DNA from: Vibrio splendidus
GTDB taxonomy: Bacteria; Pseudomonadota; Gammaproteobacteria; Enterobacterales; Vibrionaceae
Direction of reading: 5' to 3'
Assembly (NCBI RefSeq): GCF_024347615.1
Contig: NZ_AP025509.1
Span: 1,302,001-1,366,000 of the forward strand
Length of the DNA stretch: 64,000 nt
The translations under genes were made by a program, and so were the position numbers. The notes beneath the pieces were generated by a model that was not told the DNA's origin, ran no database searches, and saw only the letters and a program-made list of their open reading frames with translations. Below are positions 17,956 through 27,087 of the stretch, in pieces. Every line of letters begins with the position of its first letter. Positions within the stretch are counted from its first letter, which is position 1.

Positions 17956-19212
17956 TTATGAAAAGAATGACTGCGCTTTAGCAAAGAAGTTTTCGTCACC
18001 AAAATTGCCTGACTTAAGAGCCAGAGAAAGCTTACCTTCAACCGATTTAACCCAAGGCACACCTGGTGCGATTTGAGGGCCAATATGAAAACCTTTCACA
18101 GCTAGGCTTTGGGTCACTACGCCTGATGTTTCACCACCAGCAACAATGAAGTTTTTCACGCCATGTTGTTGCAGTTTGATAGCGAGTTGACTAAAGAATT
18201 GTTCAACGGCATGGCTTGAAGCGTGTGCACCGTATTCTTCTTGAATAGCTTTAAGCTCAGCAGCGTCTGCCGTTGCATAAACCAAAGGAGCAAAATCTCC
18301 TTGGCTGTTGGTCATTACCCAATCGAACACTTCATTGGCGTATTGATCATTGGTTAAGCAAGCCTTCACATCGATAGCAAAGTGAGGAGCAAGCTGCTTG
18401 TATACCGCAACTTGTTGGTTAGTCATCACAGAACAAGAACCAGAGAACACAACGGTTGGTCCTTTTACTGGGCTGCCTGCATGTTTTGCATCACTTTGGT
18501 CAGCTAGATGTTCTGTCCAATTTTTAGCGATACCCGCAGCTAAACCTGAACCACCAGTAATTAGCTTTAATGATTTAGCAGCCTGTCCTAACGTGACTAG
18601 GTGCTGCGCATTGAATGCGTCTACCACGGCGTAGCGACAGCCTTGAGCTTGGAGTTCGTTAAAACGAGAGGTGACTGCATCAGAGCCCTGTTCAATGGTT
18701 TGGAAGTTAACCAAGCCAGAAACACCCTCTGATTGTGCATCCATCATTCGAACCACACTTGAATCCGTCATTGGTGTAACAGGGTGATTACGCATACCTG
18801 AATCACTTAATAGCTCACCAAAAACAAACAAGTGGCCGTTGTAAACCGTGCGACCATTTACTGGCAATGCAGGGCAAACGATAGTGAAAGATTCTCCAAG
18901 CTCAGTCAAAAGCGCATCAGTTACAGGGCCAATATTGCCCTCAGCGGTACTGTCGAACGTTGAGCAGTATTTAAAGTAAAACTGTTGGCAACCTTGAGAT
19001 TGAAGCCATTTAAGCGCAGTAACAGAATCCGTCACCGCTTCGTCAACTGGGCAAGAGCGAGATTTAAGGCTGATAACCACAGCATCTGCTGATGCGTCAA
19101 ACTCTCCCGTTGGAATCCCATTCAGTTGAACAGTGCGCATACCGTTTTCAACCAAGAAACCTGCAATGTCTGTTGCACCAGTGAAGTCGTCCGCAATTAC
19201 ACCTAATAACAT
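17956..19212 (-). CDS. otnK: 3-oxo-tetronate kinase (former DUF1537)
   Basis: ATP-dependent kinase that phosphorylates 3-oxo-tetronate at C4. The N-terminus LLGVIADDFTGATDIAGFLVENGM contains DDFTGA, the hallmark of the four-carbon acid-sugar kinase family, with KYCSTFDSTAEGNIGPV in the N-domain. The C-terminal nucleotide-binding domain has VFSGSCSVMTNQQV, FIVAGGETSGVVTQSL and ALKSGNFGDENFF. Length 418 aa is normal. It starts 2 bp beyond the ltnD stop. Functional knowledge comes from the published bacterial tetronate pathways; nothing distinguishes an odd variant here. Confidence 0.9.
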   Translation of the reverse strand: MLLGVIADDFTGATDIAGFLVENGMRTVQLNGIPTGEFDASADAVVISLKSRSCPVDEAVTDSVTALKWLQSQGCQQFYFKYCSTFDSTAEGNIGPVTDALLTELGESFTIVCPALPVNGRTVYNGHLFVFGELLSDSGMRNHPVTPMTDSSVVRMMDAQSEGVSGLVNFQTIEQGSDAVTSRFNELQAQGCRYAVVDAFNAQHLVTLGQAAKSLKLITGGSGLAAGIAKNWTEHLADQSDAKHAGSPVKGPTVVFSGSCSVMTNQQVAVYKQLAPHFAIDVKACLTNDQYANEVFDWVMTNSQGDFAPLVYATADAAELKAIQEEYGAHASSHAVEQFFSQLAIKLQQHGVKNFIVAGGETSGVVTQSLAVKGFHIGPQIAPGVPWVKSVEGKLSLALKSGNFGDENFFAKAQSFFS

Positions 19213-19214
19213 AA

Positions 19215-20129
19215 TTACTTCTCCACCTTTGACGGGGTTACACCTGGCAGATCAATACCTTGGAATACTTTTATCACAGCGCTGTCGTCTTCTTGGCCAA
19301 AGCCAGCATTACTCGCACTCACGAACATATTCAGTGCTGCACTCGATAGTGGAAGTGGGAATTTCAGGTCTTGAGCGGTATCCGCGACTAAGTTCAAATC
19401 CTTAACGAAGATATCGACCATAGATTTTGGAGAGTAATCACCATCGACTACGTGCTTCATGCGGTTCTCGAACATCCAAGAGTTGCCCGCTGCATTCGTA
19501 ACAACGTCGTACATCAAATCAAGCGGAATGTTTGCGCGTGCGGCTAGTGCCATCGCTTCAGCGCCCGCAGCAATATGAACACCGGCAAGCAATTGGTGGA
19601 TAATCTTCACTGTCGCACCAAGGCCAATCGCTTCACCGATATTGTAAACCTTAGCAGCTGTTGCATTAAGAACAGGAGCAAGCGTGTCGAATGTGCCTTG
19701 AGCACCCGATGCCATGATCGTCATCTCACCAGCTTCCGCTTTCACCGCACCGCCAGATACCGGAGCATCAAGCATTACAAGCTTATGCTCAGCGAGCTGG
19801 CCTTCAATTTGTTTTGCATCTTCAGCAGAGATCGTTGCGGACACCATCACTGGAGTATTTGGCTTTAGTGCCGCAGCAAGGCCAGTCTTAAACAAAACTG
19901 TGTTCACTTGTTGTGCGTTCACAACCAACACCAATACCGAATCAAGTTGATCTGCAAACTCGACAGCATTCGTCGATACCGCTTTTGCACCAAACGAACC
20001 CAGTTCTTCTAGTGCTTGTGCATTTAGGTCAAAACCATAGACATCAAGGCCAGCACGTACACACGATTTCGCTGCACCCATTCCCATTGAACCTAAACCG
20101 ATCACTCCGACAGATTGAACTTCACTCAT
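19215..20129 (-). CDS. ltnD: L-threonate dehydrogenase (beta-hydroxyacid dehydrogenase family)
   Basis: NAD-dependent oxidoreductase that would oxidise L-threonate to 2-oxo-tetronate, the first step of the pathway. Rossmann motif GVIGLGSMGMGAAKS (GxGxxG) at the N-terminus, substrate motif DAPVSGGAVKAEAGEM, and the catalytic Lys region GATVKIIHQLLAGVH. The C-terminal helices include FVKDLNLVADTAQ. Length 304 aa. It is the first gene of the minus-strand operon ltnD-otnK-otnC-otnI, divergent from the DeoR regulator. DenD, the D-erythronate enzyme, belongs to another family, so L-threonate is the favoured substrate. Confidence 0.85.
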   Translation of the reverse strand: MSEVQSVGVIGLGSMGMGAAKSCVRAGLDVYGFDLNAQALEELGSFGAKAVSTNAVEFADQLDSVLVLVVNAQQVNTVLFKTGLAAALKPNTPVMVSATISAEDAKQIEGQLAEHKLVMLDAPVSGGAVKAEAGEMTIMASGAQGTFDTLAPVLNATAAKVYNIGEAIGLGATVKIIHQLLAGVHIAAGAEAMALAARANIPLDLMYDVVTNAAGNSWMFENRMKHVVDGDYSPKSMVDIFVKDLNLVADTAQDLKFPLPLSSAALNMFVSASNAGFGQEDDSAVIKVFQGIDLPGVTPSKVEK

Positions 20130-20410
20130 AATATCAATGCCTTCTTGGTAATTTCGTACATTTTAATTTTGTTAATTATTGTTTATGTTTGTGATTATAT
20201 GTGAAGCATCTGCCGATGACTTAGTGACAAGTCACATCCTTAACAAAACTTAACACGCGAACTCAATTTAGCCCTTTAGAGGCAGCACAAATTCACGTAA
20301 AAGGCAGCTATCACACTTTAAAGCCCAAAAAGGCAACATAAGTTCACAGATCTTCACAAACAAGGTAAAGGTTGTTAGGATTATGAAAAACAAGAACATA
20401 GAAGAAAACC
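20130..20410. promoter_or_regulatory. Divergent control region of the tetronate operon
   Basis: 281 bp between ltnD and the DeoR gene. It has a short inverted repeat GTGAC-AA-GTCAC (20224-20235) and AT-rich promoter-like DNA such as TTAATTATTGTTTATG near ltnD. Either could be an operator for the adjacent regulator. Confidence 0.4.
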
Positions 20411-21175
20411 ATGATTCCAGCAGAGCGTCAGAGAACCATTTTGTCACTGTTATCACACCAAGAAGTGATTAGTATTTCTGAGTTAGTCGAACAGCTCGAC
20501 GTGTCACACATGACCATTCGTCGAGACATAGTAAAGCTGGAAGCTTCTGGAAAAGTCGTTTCAGTATCTGGAGGGGTCCAATTAGCTCAAGCCTTGCATC
20601 GCGAGCTGTCTCATGATGCTAAAGTAGAACAGCAAGCAAACGAAAAGGTCCAAATTGGTAAGCTTGCTGCCCAACTTATCGAAAAAGATGCCACTGTCTA
20701 TTTAGATGCTGGAACGACCTCATTGGAAATCGCCCATCAGTTAGCAACACGTGAAGATCTGTTAATCATCACCAATGACTTCTCAATCGCGGCTTATTTA
20801 ATGAACCACTCACCATGCGAGATTTATCATACAGGTGGTAAAGTCGATCGAGAGAACCAATCGAGCATTGGGGGCAAAGTAGCTGAGTTCTTGGCAGGGA
20901 TTAATATTGATATTGCGTTTATTTCCTCTTCTTCTTGGAGCTTAAAAGGCTTATCGACACCAAACGAAAATAAAGTATTAGTGAAAAAGGCGATTGTAAA
21001 ATCAGCCCAAACCAATTACTTGATCTCGGATTCCACCAAATATGGTCGAGTAGCAAGCTTTCACGCACTTGATATGGAGTCACTTGATGGTGTCATTACC
21101 GATACCAATCTCCCAAGCAGCGTAATTGAAGAGTTAAATGACAAAGGTATTGAAGTAATTAACGCTCCGGCATAA
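20411..21175 (+). CDS. DeoR-family regulator of the tetronate operon
   Basis: N-terminal DeoR winged helix-turn-helix (residues about 5-60; ISELVEQLDVSHMTIRRDIVKLEASGKV) and C-terminal DeoRC sugar-phosphate sensor (VYLDAGTTSLEIAHQL, IGGKVAEFL, SDSTKYGRVASFHAL). Length 254 aa is typical. It resembles YgbI-type regulators that sit beside otnK/otnC/otnI clusters. Divergent orientation suggests that it represses ltnD-otnKCI and is relieved by a phosphorylated pathway intermediate; this is inferred from the family. Confidence 0.85.
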   Translation: MIPAERQRTILSLLSHQEVISISELVEQLDVSHMTIRRDIVKLEASGKVVSVSGGVQLAQALHRELSHDAKVEQQANEKVQIGKLAAQLIEKDATVYLDAGTTSLEIAHQLATREDLLIITNDFSIAAYLMNHSPCEIYHTGGKVDRENQSSIGGKVAEFLAGINIDIAFISSSSWSLKGLSTPNENKVLVKKAIVKSAQTNYLISDSTKYGRVASFHALDMESLDGVITDTNLPSSVIEELNDKGIEVINAPA

Positions 21176-21400
21176 TGGTCATCAAATAATTGGATGTGCG
21201 AGCCTTTAATGGCTCGGCTATCTACCCAACCAGTTTTCTTTTTCTTCTGTAGAACACCTAAACGATCTGGGCCCCCTCATAAACATACTGTGATTTCCGG
21301 TACCCAATCTCACCTTTACACTGTGAATATTGCAACTCTGTTTGGATAGGTTAGGCTCTCTGTCTAATATCAAAACAAGGCCAGACAGGCGAGCAAAGCA

Positions 21401-22300
21401 ATGAAAGTTGACTATCACAAACGGCTGATTCCCGTTATCCGTTATCTAGAAAAACGCTTTAACGAGCCATTGAACCTGCCAGAAGTCGCGGCGTTAGCCA
21501 ACTTTTCACCCTACCATTTTCATCGTACTTTTAAGGCCGTTCAAGGCGAGACGCTTGCTGATTTCATCAGACGATTGAGACTCGAAGCTGCAGCCAATGA
21601 TCTCTTCAAATCCAAACAACCTATTATTAACGTCGCATTGGATTATGGCTTTTCGTCGTCTCAGAGCTTTGCCAAGGCATTCAAACAACATTTCGGTGTA
21701 ACACCGAGTGCATTTCGCGATTGCGAAGATTACCAAGCGTTCAGCGAACTAACTCGAAATAGCAAGATTGGACACTCGTTGCGCAAGAATGGAAACGATG
21801 CAACTGACGGCAATTCATATACTAACTCCGAACTTTCAACATGGAGTATGACAATGAAAACACAACAATTTGAAGCATCAAAACTGGCGTATGTACGAGT
21901 GACAGGCCCCTATGGACAAGGCTATGAAGAGCCAAGCGGTCGTCTTTATCAATGGGCAGAAATGAAAGGACTAGCGAGTAATAGTTGCATCTTTATCTAT
22001 CATGACAATCCAGAAATCACTCCAACAGATAAGTGCCGAACAGACATCTGCTTGATGGTTTCAGACGACACTGAAGTGCCAAGTGGGATCGAATTAAAAG
22101 ATTTTCCCGGTGGGCAATATGCAGTAATGCGACAAAAAATCACCGAGCCAAGCCAATACGCTAAAGCGTGGGATGACCTGATGAGTAAGGTCATAGAGTC
22201 CGGTATCGAAACCGAAGACCGTCCTTGCTTTGAGCTCTACCACAGCTACGATCCACAAACTCAGTATTCAGACGTCAGCTTCTGCACCGCAATTAAATAA
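21401..22300 (+). CDS. AraC-family regulator with GyrI-like effector domain
   Basis: N-terminal AraC double helix-turn-helix (about residues 8-108: LPEVAALANFSPYHFHRTFKAVQGE, VALDYGFSSSQSFAKAFKQHFGVTPSAFR) joined to a C-terminal GyrI-like small-molecule-binding domain (about 155-299: LAYVRVTGPYGQGYEEP, CLMVSDDTEVPSGIELKDFPGGQYAVMR). This is the Rob/SoxS-like plus SbmC-like layout found in regulators of drug or stress responses. The partner genes are not evident: the upstream gene is DeoR and downstream is a convergent small protein. A good terminator follows. Confidence 0.85.
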   Translation: MKVDYHKRLIPVIRYLEKRFNEPLNLPEVAALANFSPYHFHRTFKAVQGETLADFIRRLRLEAAANDLFKSKQPIINVALDYGFSSSQSFAKAFKQHFGVTPSAFRDCEDYQAFSELTRNSKIGHSLRKNGNDATDGNSYTNSELSTWSMTMKTQQFEASKLAYVRVTGPYGQGYEEPSGRLYQWAEMKGLASNSCIFIYHDNPEITPTDKCRTDICLMVSDDTEVPSGIELKDFPGGQYAVMRQKITEPSQYAKAWDDLMSKVIESGIETEDRPCFELYHSYDPQTQYSDVSFCTAIK

Positions 22301-22319
22301 CAAAACAAAATTCAGTAAC

Positions 22320-22350
22320 AAAGCCTACCTCGCGTAGGCTTTCGTCTCTT
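22320..22350 (+). terminator. Terminator of the AraC gene
   Basis: Stem AAAGCCTAC / GTAGGCTTT (22320-22328 with 22334-22342) followed by a T-rich stretch. Confidence 0.75.
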
Positions 22351-22381
22351 TAGGTCGCTTTCAAAGTAGCGCTACAGGTTA

Positions 22382-22720
22382 TTAAAGCCTTTTGTTCCAC
22401 TTCCCTTGATGGTCACGGTCGCAATTTTCTTGTGTATCGAAGCTAACGTGCTTATAGATATTCTTCAGTTGAATTCCAACCTGATTGAACGCTTGTTGGA
22501 TAGCCCCAGAGACGCACTGTTGACCTTCGCCATTTAAGAAGTTCGTTCTATCCTGATTGGTATCGAATACGCAGACAATTTTCAAACTTTGCGGGAATGA
22601 AGAGAAGTTGACCGAGTGAGTCACCCACAGAAAACCATCGAAGCCTTTCAGCGTGTCTTCACAAACGTCAGTTAACACGTCTCTGATTTGATTCTCGATT
22701 TTCTTATCTGATTTACGCAT
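22382..22720 (-). CDS. Conserved small protein of unknown function
   Basis: 112 aa, with a charged N-terminus MRKSDKKIENQIRDVLTDVCEDTL. It has no signal peptide, no membrane segment and no motif I recognise; two Cys residues lie in the C-terminal half (GQQCVSG and ENCDRD). Its mixed alpha/beta-like pattern and plausible codon use suggest a real gene. I recall similar proteins in marine gammaproteobacteria labelled as Fis-family, but the sequence gives no visible Fis helix-turn-helix, so I leave it unnamed. Single gene, convergent with the AraC gene. Confidence 0.65.
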   Translation of the reverse strand: MRKSDKKIENQIRDVLTDVCEDTLKGFDGFLWVTHSVNFSSFPQSLKIVCVFDTNQDRTNFLNGEGQQCVSGAIQQAFNQVGIQLKNIYKHVSFDTQENCDRDHQGKWNKRL

Positions 22721-22854
22721 GCGGTAAAGGTCCTATTTAACACCTTAAAAAATAAGGTTTTTCGGTCAGTTTCGTATTACCTGATATTGGACACTGTGGC
22801 AGTTTCAAATGCAAAGTATTTATTGGGAAGAGGCGAGTAGAATATAGAGAAGAA

Positions 22855-22895
22855 GCCTCATGCTTGATCACTGACGAAGCAATCAAGCATGAGGC
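22855..22895 (-). terminator. Long hairpin downstream of the MocA-type gene
   Basis: Perfect 14-bp inverted repeat GCCTCATGCTTGAT / ATCAAGCATGAGGC with a 13-base loop, just after the oxidoreductase stop. The minus-strand tail is only moderately T-rich (TTCTTCTCT). Confidence 0.65.
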
Positions 22896-22917
22896 GGATA
22901 TAGGATTTACGAAGATG

Positions 22918-23892
22918 TTAGCTCGCCGCTTGTTCCCAATCAGTCAGTAACTTCATGATCACGCGAGAGTCTTGATGAGTCGCCATCGGCGCAGCAAGTT
23001 GTGTGTCACCTTGCTCAACCGCTTGGCGGATATTACGCACTTGATAATGGAAGCCATCGCCTTGCGCTTCGACTTTCACTTCGCGTGTCGACGTCTCATA
23101 GATCTCAACCGTGAATGTGTTGTCTTCAGTCGGTAGCCATGGGTTGGTATCGAGCGTGATGCAGCCTTTGCTACCTAGGATCGTAAAACCATGCTTTAAG
23201 CCGTGATCTTCAGCAGTGTGGATTTGCGCAGTAAAACGGTCGTTGAAACGCATCATCGCCGACGATTCACAGATATTGCCATCTTGGCCACGTCGGCCGA
23301 TTGCCGAGATCTGCACATCATCGAACACACTCTCGCCAAATTGCTGCTGCGCAACAGAATGAATCAGCGACATTGGATAACAACCCAGGTTGTACAAGGC
23401 GCCTTTGCTCGCAGGGTTAACGAACTGATCAATCGCCGCAACGTAGGAACCTTGGATTGAGCGCACTTCGCCAATCTCACCGGTTGCCAACTCTTGATGA
23501 AGCTTAGCGATAAGCGGGTGATTTAGATACATCAAACCTTCTGCGAAGAACACGCCAGATGCTTTCACCGCTTGTAGAGCTTGCTCGGTTTTTTCCATAT
23601 CAACCGACAGAGACTTCTCACACAAGATCGCTTTGCCTTTTTGAGCCGCTTTAATCACATACTCATGATGAACATGGTTTGGCAGAGCAATGTAGATGAT
23701 GTCGACTGACTCATCTTCAATCAAGGCGTCATAGCTGTTGAAGGTTCGTGTTGGTTGGTATTGGGCAGCAAACTCGTTAAGTGTTTTTTCAGTACGACCA
23801 GCAACGGCATACAGCTCGCTTTGAGCATCGCCTTTGATCGCATCCGCCATTACGCCTGAGATAAAGCTAGTTCCTAGGATTCCCCATTTCAT
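22918..23892 (-). CDS. Gfo/Idh/MocA-family oxidoreductase
   Basis: NAD(P)-dependent sugar or cyclitol dehydrogenase-like protein of 324 aa. N-terminal Rossmann fold starts MKWGILGTSFISGVMADAI; IIYIALPNHVHHEYVIKA and AILCEKSLSV match the NAD motif region (family EKP replaced by EKS). The middle YNLGCYPMSLIH corresponds to the catalytic D/G-x-x-H segment. The substrate cannot be predicted. It starts 3 bp after the ABM-domain gene stop, so both probably form an operon under the divergent LysR regulator. Confidence 0.83.
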   Translation of the reverse strand: MKWGILGTSFISGVMADAIKGDAQSELYAVAGRTEKTLNEFAAQYQPTRTFNSYDALIEDESVDIIYIALPNHVHHEYVIKAAQKGKAILCEKSLSVDMEKTEQALQAVKASGVFFAEGLMYLNHPLIAKLHQELATGEIGEVRSIQGSYVAAIDQFVNPASKGALYNLGCYPMSLIHSVAQQQFGESVFDDVQISAIGRRGQDGNICESSAMMRFNDRFTAQIHTAEDHGLKHGFTILGSKGCITLDTNPWLPTEDNTFTVEIYETSTREVKVEAQGDGFHYQVRNIRQAVEQGDTQLAAPMATHQDSRVIMKLLTDWEQAAS

Positions 23893-23895
23893 GTC

Positions 23896-24219
23896 TTAGA
23901 TCTCCTGCTCTTGTGCTTTGATAGGTCCACGTTGCGTTTCGAATGCTTGAACCAACTCGGTAATGTCACGCTCAATAAACGCTTTGGTATGAGGCATCAC
24001 AAAGTGCTGATTGATCGCCTCGCGGTTTGCGTATTGCTCTAGCAAGATCACGCGATCACTTTGACTTTGATCATAGGTTGCAATCGCTTGCAGGCAGCCC
24101 GGCTCGCTTTGCATGTCTAAACAAAACTGTTCGATGGCTTCGATCGCAGCAGCTCGCTCTATGTTAGTTTTGATCTTCAGTTCGGCAGTGACAAAGATGG
24201 TTTCGTTCATTTGAGGCAT
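23896..24219 (-). CDS. ABM-domain protein (putative quinol monooxygenase type)
   Basis: Small dimeric alpha/beta ferredoxin-like protein (107 aa) of the antibiotic biosynthesis monooxygenase family, which includes YgiN. Visible are the beta-strand TIFVTAELKIK, the helix with EAIEQFCLDMQSEPGCLQAIA, ILLEQYANREAINQHF and PHTKAFIERDI. The exact role is unknown; YgiN-like proteins act on quinols. A second in-frame ATG at 24210 is an alternative start. First gene of a two-gene operon with the MocA-type oxidoreductase, divergent from LysR. Confidence 0.75.
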   Translation of the reverse strand: MPQMNETIFVTAELKIKTNIERAAAIEAIEQFCLDMQSEPGCLQAIATYDQSQSDRVILLEQYANREAINQHFVMPHTKAFIERDITELVQAFETQRGPIKAQEQEI

Positions 24220-24278
24220 TTCACGCTCTTATTTTAGTTAATTATCGGTTTGCCATTAATATAATTAACCCCTAATAA

Positions 24279-24312
24279 TTGATAAACTCACGTTTTGTTT
24301 ATTGTTTATCAA
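24279..24312. promoter_or_regulatory. Inverted repeat, probable LysR binding site
   Basis: TTGATAAAC (24279-24287) and GTTTATCAA (24304-24312) are perfect 9-bp arms between the divergent LysR and ABM/MocA genes. Confidence 0.55.
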
Positions 24313-24325
24313 CCAAGAGTGTTTA

Positions 24326-25183
24326 ATGGATAAGTTAACCAGCATGAAAGTCTTCGTCTACGTGGTGGAACAAGGCAGCTTTCGTAGCGCCGCCAACCAC
24401 TTCAACCTGTCGGCGACCATGATCAGTAAGCATGTCCATTCCTTAGAAACCAGTCTGAACTCTCAGCTGATCCACCGCACCACGCGTAAGCAATCGTTAA
24501 CCGACTCAGGGCAGCTTTACTATCGTGAGTGTAAGCGAATTCTCGAAGACATCAGCAATGCAGAGAACCTGATTCAGACCTTGGAAAATCAACCGCAAGG
24601 CACGGTAAAAATTAACTGCCCAGTTACCTATGGAAACAAGGTGCTCGCCCCTATCGTGGCCAAATTTCTCGCACATCACCCAACCATTAACGTTGAGCTG
24701 ATGTTGAATAATGACCTTGTCGACCCTTATTCATCCGACATTGACCTGATTGTGCGAATTGGCGACCTGTCCGATTCAAGTTTAGTCGCCAGATACTTAG
24801 GGGATTATGAGATGTGTTACTGCGCGGCTCCTGAGTACCTTAACCAACATGCTGAAATCAGAGTATTAGAAGACTTGGCGCAGCACCCGTCGCTTGGGTT
24901 CAGTTACAGCAGCCAAGCTCCTCACGCCACACCGAATAAAGAGCGTGTGCGCTTGATGTCGAATAATGGTGATGTGTTGCGATATGCAGCCCTTCAAGGC
25001 GTAGGCGTGTTATTGCAACCGACTATCTTGGTCGCAGAAGAGATTAAACGTAGCGCGCTATTGGAGATCTTGCCCGGCATGGCGCCGTTACCCAAGCCGA
25101 TTCACTTGCTCTACAAAACTAAGCAACTCTCTTTAAAGAACCGAACTTTTGTCGAGTTTTTATTAGCCGCTCTTTCTGAGTAA
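24326..25183 (+). CDS. LysR-family transcriptional regulator
   Basis: LysR protein of 285 aa: N-terminal winged helix (MDKLTSMKVFVYVVEQGSFRSAANHFNLS, residues 1-60) and a type 2 periplasmic-binding-like sensor (GTVKINCPVTYGNKVLAP, IVRIGDLSDSSLVARYLGDYEMCYCAAPEYL). It resembles the CrgA-like subgroup. The start at 24326 begins the conserved helix. Divergent from the ABM/MocA pair, with a 9-bp inverted repeat between them, so it probably controls that operon and itself. The inducer is unknown. Confidence 0.87.
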   Translation: MDKLTSMKVFVYVVEQGSFRSAANHFNLSATMISKHVHSLETSLNSQLIHRTTRKQSLTDSGQLYYRECKRILEDISNAENLIQTLENQPQGTVKINCPVTYGNKVLAPIVAKFLAHHPTINVELMLNNDLVDPYSSDIDLIVRIGDLSDSSLVARYLGDYEMCYCAAPEYLNQHAEIRVLEDLAQHPSLGFSYSSQAPHATPNKERVRLMSNNGDVLRYAALQGVGVLLQPTILVAEEIKRSALLEILPGMAPLPKPIHLLYKTKQLSLKNRTFVEFLLAALSE

Positions 25184-25211
25184 CTAAGCGCTTTCTAAAC
25201 AACAAAGACCG

Positions 25212-26405
25212 CTAGGCTGTTTGCCAATGACTCATCAAGCGTTTGCCAAGATCAGAAGGTGTGGTGTTATGGACGGTCATCTCATCACATTGGTTGAACA
25301 CCATGAAGTGTTTAAGTTCTTCGCACAAAGCGTGAATCAATGACTCATGACTTTTAACTTTGTCTTCAACAACCAAGTTACGAATATTGAGTAAACGGGT
25401 CTTCCTATCGACCTTACAATCCATTCGCGCCACCAGCTTACCTTGCCACAGAATCGGCAAACTAAAGTAACCAAACTGACGCTTGGCCTCTGGAACATAG
25501 CATTCAAGGAGGTAGTCAAAGTTGAACAATGATTGCATTCGCTTTCGTTGAATCAGCAGGTTATCAAACGGAGACAGTATCTTAAGCTTGGTTCTGGAAA
25601 GAGGTTGATTCAGCAGTTCAAAAGCACCTGGCAGGACATAGTAATCAGAGCCTTGAATATCTACTTTCAGAACCTGCTTATCTTCAAGCATCTGTTGGAG
25701 TGCTCTCTGAATCAAAGGCTTTGTGTTCTTGAGTAGGTAGCTCATTTCCGACGCTATTCCAACTCCGTTAGCCTCTAAATAACGTGTTATCAGATGCTCG
25801 ATGTACTCTTGTTCTGTCGGCTCAGAGGTATCAATTCCACTCGGTAGAACTCGCTCGGTTAGGTCATACACCTTATGAAAGTTCACTCGGCTCGGCACCA
25901 TTAAGTCACCTTGCATAAACAAAGTTTCTAGCGCCTGTTTGGCAGGTTTACCGCCCCATCCGCCGGGGTTTGGTCTATCCCCTTCAAAGTCTTTCGCCAT
26001 CAACGGCCCTTCATTCTCAATACGTTTGAGAACATGAGCCATCAATGCATCATCCTTTTTATACCAATGCTTGAGCTTGCCGCTCGCAAACCCATTCTTT
26101 CGATGTAGGCTGAAGCGGTAATCTCGAATGGGTAAATACGCGGCGGCATGCGACCAATACTCAAACACTTCTCGACGCTCTAACAGCTTATCAAGATGGT
26201 TCAGTTGGTAGTCTTGATTTCGATTCCACAACGTATGATGGTGGGCTCGCTGAATCACGGAAATGGTATCAATTTGCACATAGCCAAGGTTTTCAATCGC
26301 AGACAGCGTATTCGCCAAGGCGCCGCCATTACGTTGCTTTTTAGGCGGTAACTTTTGCGAAAGCAGTACAATTTTTTGCGCTTGAGCGAGTGAAAGTGAT
26401 TCCAT
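25212..26405 (-). CDS. YcaQ-type crosslink-repair DNA glycosylase family protein
   Basis: Winged-helix protein of 397 aa (HTH_42 family) related to E. coli YcaQ, which unhooks DNA interstrand crosslinks. Key segments: LSAIENLGYVQIDTISVIQRAHHHTLWNR (the Q-x-D motif with QID, and HHHTLW), FEYWSHAAAYLP and YVLPGAFELL. These fit the DNA glycosylase-like core. I infer repair of bulky or alkylated lesions; activity has been shown only for a few members. Single gene, convergent with the LysR gene. Confidence 0.82.
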   Translation of the reverse strand: MESLSLAQAQKIVLLSQKLPPKKQRNGGALANTLSAIENLGYVQIDTISVIQRAHHHTLWNRNQDYQLNHLDKLLERREVFEYWSHAAAYLPIRDYRFSLHRKNGFASGKLKHWYKKDDALMAHVLKRIENEGPLMAKDFEGDRPNPGGWGGKPAKQALETLFMQGDLMVPSRVNFHKVYDLTERVLPSGIDTSEPTEQEYIEHLITRYLEANGVGIASEMSYLLKNTKPLIQRALQQMLEDKQVLKVDIQGSDYYVLPGAFELLNQPLSRTKLKILSPFDNLLIQRKRMQSLFNFDYLLECYVPEAKRQFGYFSLPILWQGKLVARMDCKVDRKTRLLNIRNLVVEDKVKSHESLIHALCEELKHFMVFNQCDEMTVHNTTPSDLGKRLMSHWQTA

Positions 26406-26439
26406 GAAATTCAGACTCTAATTGATACCAATGACTGGC

Positions 26440-27087
26440 TTATGATTCAGCAATAAGCTCTTGAAGGATTTGCTTATACGTTTCTACCGTCTGCGCGCCT
26501 GTCACTGCACTCTTGCGGTTGAATACCACGGTAGGAACCGCTGAGATGCCCATGCGTTGCCATTCAAACTCTTGCGCTTCAATTTGCTTTAAGTTGTCGA
26601 TGTTCTTCAAGCGTTTCAGCGCTTTCGTTGAATCTAAGCCAACCGCTTCAAGTTCTTGTGCAATGACTTCAAGGTCAGACAGGTCTTTTTGCTCTGTGAA
26701 GTGAGCGGTAAAGAAGCGTAGCTTTAACTCAGTCTGTTTACCGTGCGCTAGTGCAAAATCGAGCAGCACATGCAGATGACGGGAATTAACCATTCTCATG
26801 CTGTCATAGAAATTGAAATCGAAACCAACCGCTTGGCCACGCACCGCAAGCTGTTCGCGTGAACTTTGACTCTCTCCTGCGCTAGAGCCGTATTTTCTCA
26901 TGATGTGGTCACGCAGGTTTTCGCCCTCTTGCGGCATATCAGGATTGAGCTCAAACGGCTGCCATTCAAGTTCAATTTGCTCTGCTAAGCCAAGCTCAAC
27001 AATAGCTTGCTCTAAGTTTTTGTAACCGACCACGCACCACGGGCACATTACGTCAGAAATAATATCGAGTTGAAGTTTCTTGCTCAT
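26440..27087 (-). CDS. DsbA-family oxidoreductase (FrnE-like)
   Basis: Cytoplasmic thioredoxin-fold protein with the active-site CPWC (DVMCPWCVVGYKNLEQA), the inserted helical domain typical of DsbA/FrnE proteins, and a cis-Pro loop GISAVPTVVFN near residue 180. No signal peptide is seen, so it acts in the cytosol, unlike DsbA. Start chosen at 27087 because a GGA site is 6 bases upstream, whereas the ATG at 27093 touches that site. FrnE relatives act in disulfide isomerisation and oxidative stress; the substrate is unknown. Confidence 0.85.
   Translation of the reverse strand: MSKKLQLDIISDVMCPWCVVGYKNLEQAIVELGLAEQIELEWQPFELNPDMPQEGENLRDHIMRKYGSSAGESQSSREQLAVRGQAVGFDFNFYDSMRMVNSRHLHVLLDFALAHGKQTELKLRFFTAHFTEQKDLSDLEVIAQELEAVGLDSTKALKRLKNIDNLKQIEAQEFEWQRMGISAVPTVVFNRKSAVTGAQTVETYKQILQELIAES

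Noticed and set aside
21199..21216. CGAGCC / GGCTCG hairpin after the DeoR gene
   Set aside because: Short stem and no T tract directly after it; too weak for a terminator call.
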